Positions 6,005 through 7,439 of a DNA stretch of 7,439 nt are shown here, in pieces. Position 1 is the stretch's first letter; each line of letters starts with the position of its first letter. Source of the DNA: Actinomycetes bacterium (GTDB lineage Bacteria; Actinomycetota; Actinomycetes; Mycobacteriales; Mycobacteriaceae); the NCBI GenBank assembly GCA_023404955.1, contig JAEXZY010000055.1, positions 1-7,439 of the forward strand, given 5' to 3'. The translations under genes were made by a program, and so were the position numbers. Below the pieces are notes generated by a model. That model was not told the origin of the DNA. It did not search any database and was given only the letters and a program-made list of their open reading frames with translations.

Positions 6005-6020
6005 GAGTAGCGCACTACTC
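6005..6020. promoter_or_regulatory. Perfect inverted repeat between fadE23 and the oxidoreductase gene, probable operator
   Basis: GAGTAG, CGCA, CTACTC forms a perfect palindrome with 6-bp arms and a 4-base centre, 16 bp after the fadE23 stop and 35 bp before the next ATG. There is no T-run after it and the stem is short, so it is unlikely to be an intrinsic terminator. It overlaps the -10 candidate at 6016-6021. The GAGTA/TACTC half-site is also found in the tandem repeats upstream of fadE24. I infer a repressor-binding site; the cognate protein is not in the window. Confidence 0.55.
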
Positions 6021-6021
6021 T
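6016..6021 (+). promoter_or_regulatory. Candidate -10 element for the FAD oxidoreductase gene
   Basis: TACTCT matches TANNNT and lies within and just beyond the right arm of the inverted repeat. Transcription would begin near 6028, about 28 nt before the ATG at 6056. No good -35 is seen at the expected distance. The gene could alternatively be read through from the fadE24-fadE23 operon. Confidence 0.3.
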
Positions 6022-6055
6022 AAGTGGCGGCCTCCAGGTCCCGCAGACTTCGAGT

Positions 6056-7439
<1,384 letters not shown>

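Noticed and set aside
6005..6020. The inverted repeat as a transcription terminator of fadE23
   Set aside because: The stem is only 6 bp, it is not GC-dominated and no T-run follows. Its overlap with a -10 element fits an operator better.

Overview
This is a high-GC window with typical mycobacterial coding. The proteins it encodes closely resemble Mycobacterium tuberculosis proteins that I know from memory: RF2, FprA, HisN, FadE24 and FadE23. The gene order differs from M. tuberculosis. There, as I recall, fprA (Rv3106) and hisN (Rv3137) lie about 30 genes apart and pflA separates hisN from fadE24. Here fprA, one small membrane-protein gene, hisN and fadE24 are packed together. This suggests a non-tuberculous, probably environmental Mycobacterium or Mycolicibacterium, but I cannot give a species.

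Layout. Bases 1-600 hold the N-terminal 200 codons of prfB on the minus strand, cut by the window start. A 134-bp divergent spacer carries back-to-back promoter candidates. fprA (NADPH-ferredoxin reductase) runs rightwards to 2129. It overlaps by 24 bp the end of a small convergent gene for a single-pass membrane protein of unknown function (2106-2441, minus). That gene starts almost back-to-back with hisN (2465-3262), which encodes histidinol-phosphate phosphatase. A 103-bp spacer with a tandem pair of 25-bp-spaced operator-like repeats leads into a two-gene operon, fadE24-fadE23 (3366-5988), encoding two acyl-CoA dehydrogenase subunits. A second spacer with a perfect 16-bp inverted repeat precedes a GR2-type FAD-dependent oxidoreductase, which is open to the end of the reliable sequence. 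The last 51 bases are a run of 32 G followed by 19 C. This is almost certainly a sequencing or assembly artefact at a contig end, not genome sequence.

How the genes relate. The window is mostly a chromosomal core region, with no mobile element, RNA gene or CRISPR array. The most informative part is the fadE24-fadE23 pair. The FAD-binding and catalytic motifs that one homotetrameric acyl-CoA dehydrogenase normally carries are split between the two proteins in a complementary way. This predicts one composite FAD site per FadE23/FadE24 heterodimer, as known for mycobacterial alpha2-beta2 acyl-CoA dehydrogenases of sterol side-chain catabolism. The operator-like sites on both sides of this operon share a TACTC/GAGTA half-site, so one unidentified regulator may control both the operon and the downstream oxidoreductase. 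I found no clear candidate for a wholly new system. The split active site, the operator pairs and the orphan membrane protein are the best leads.
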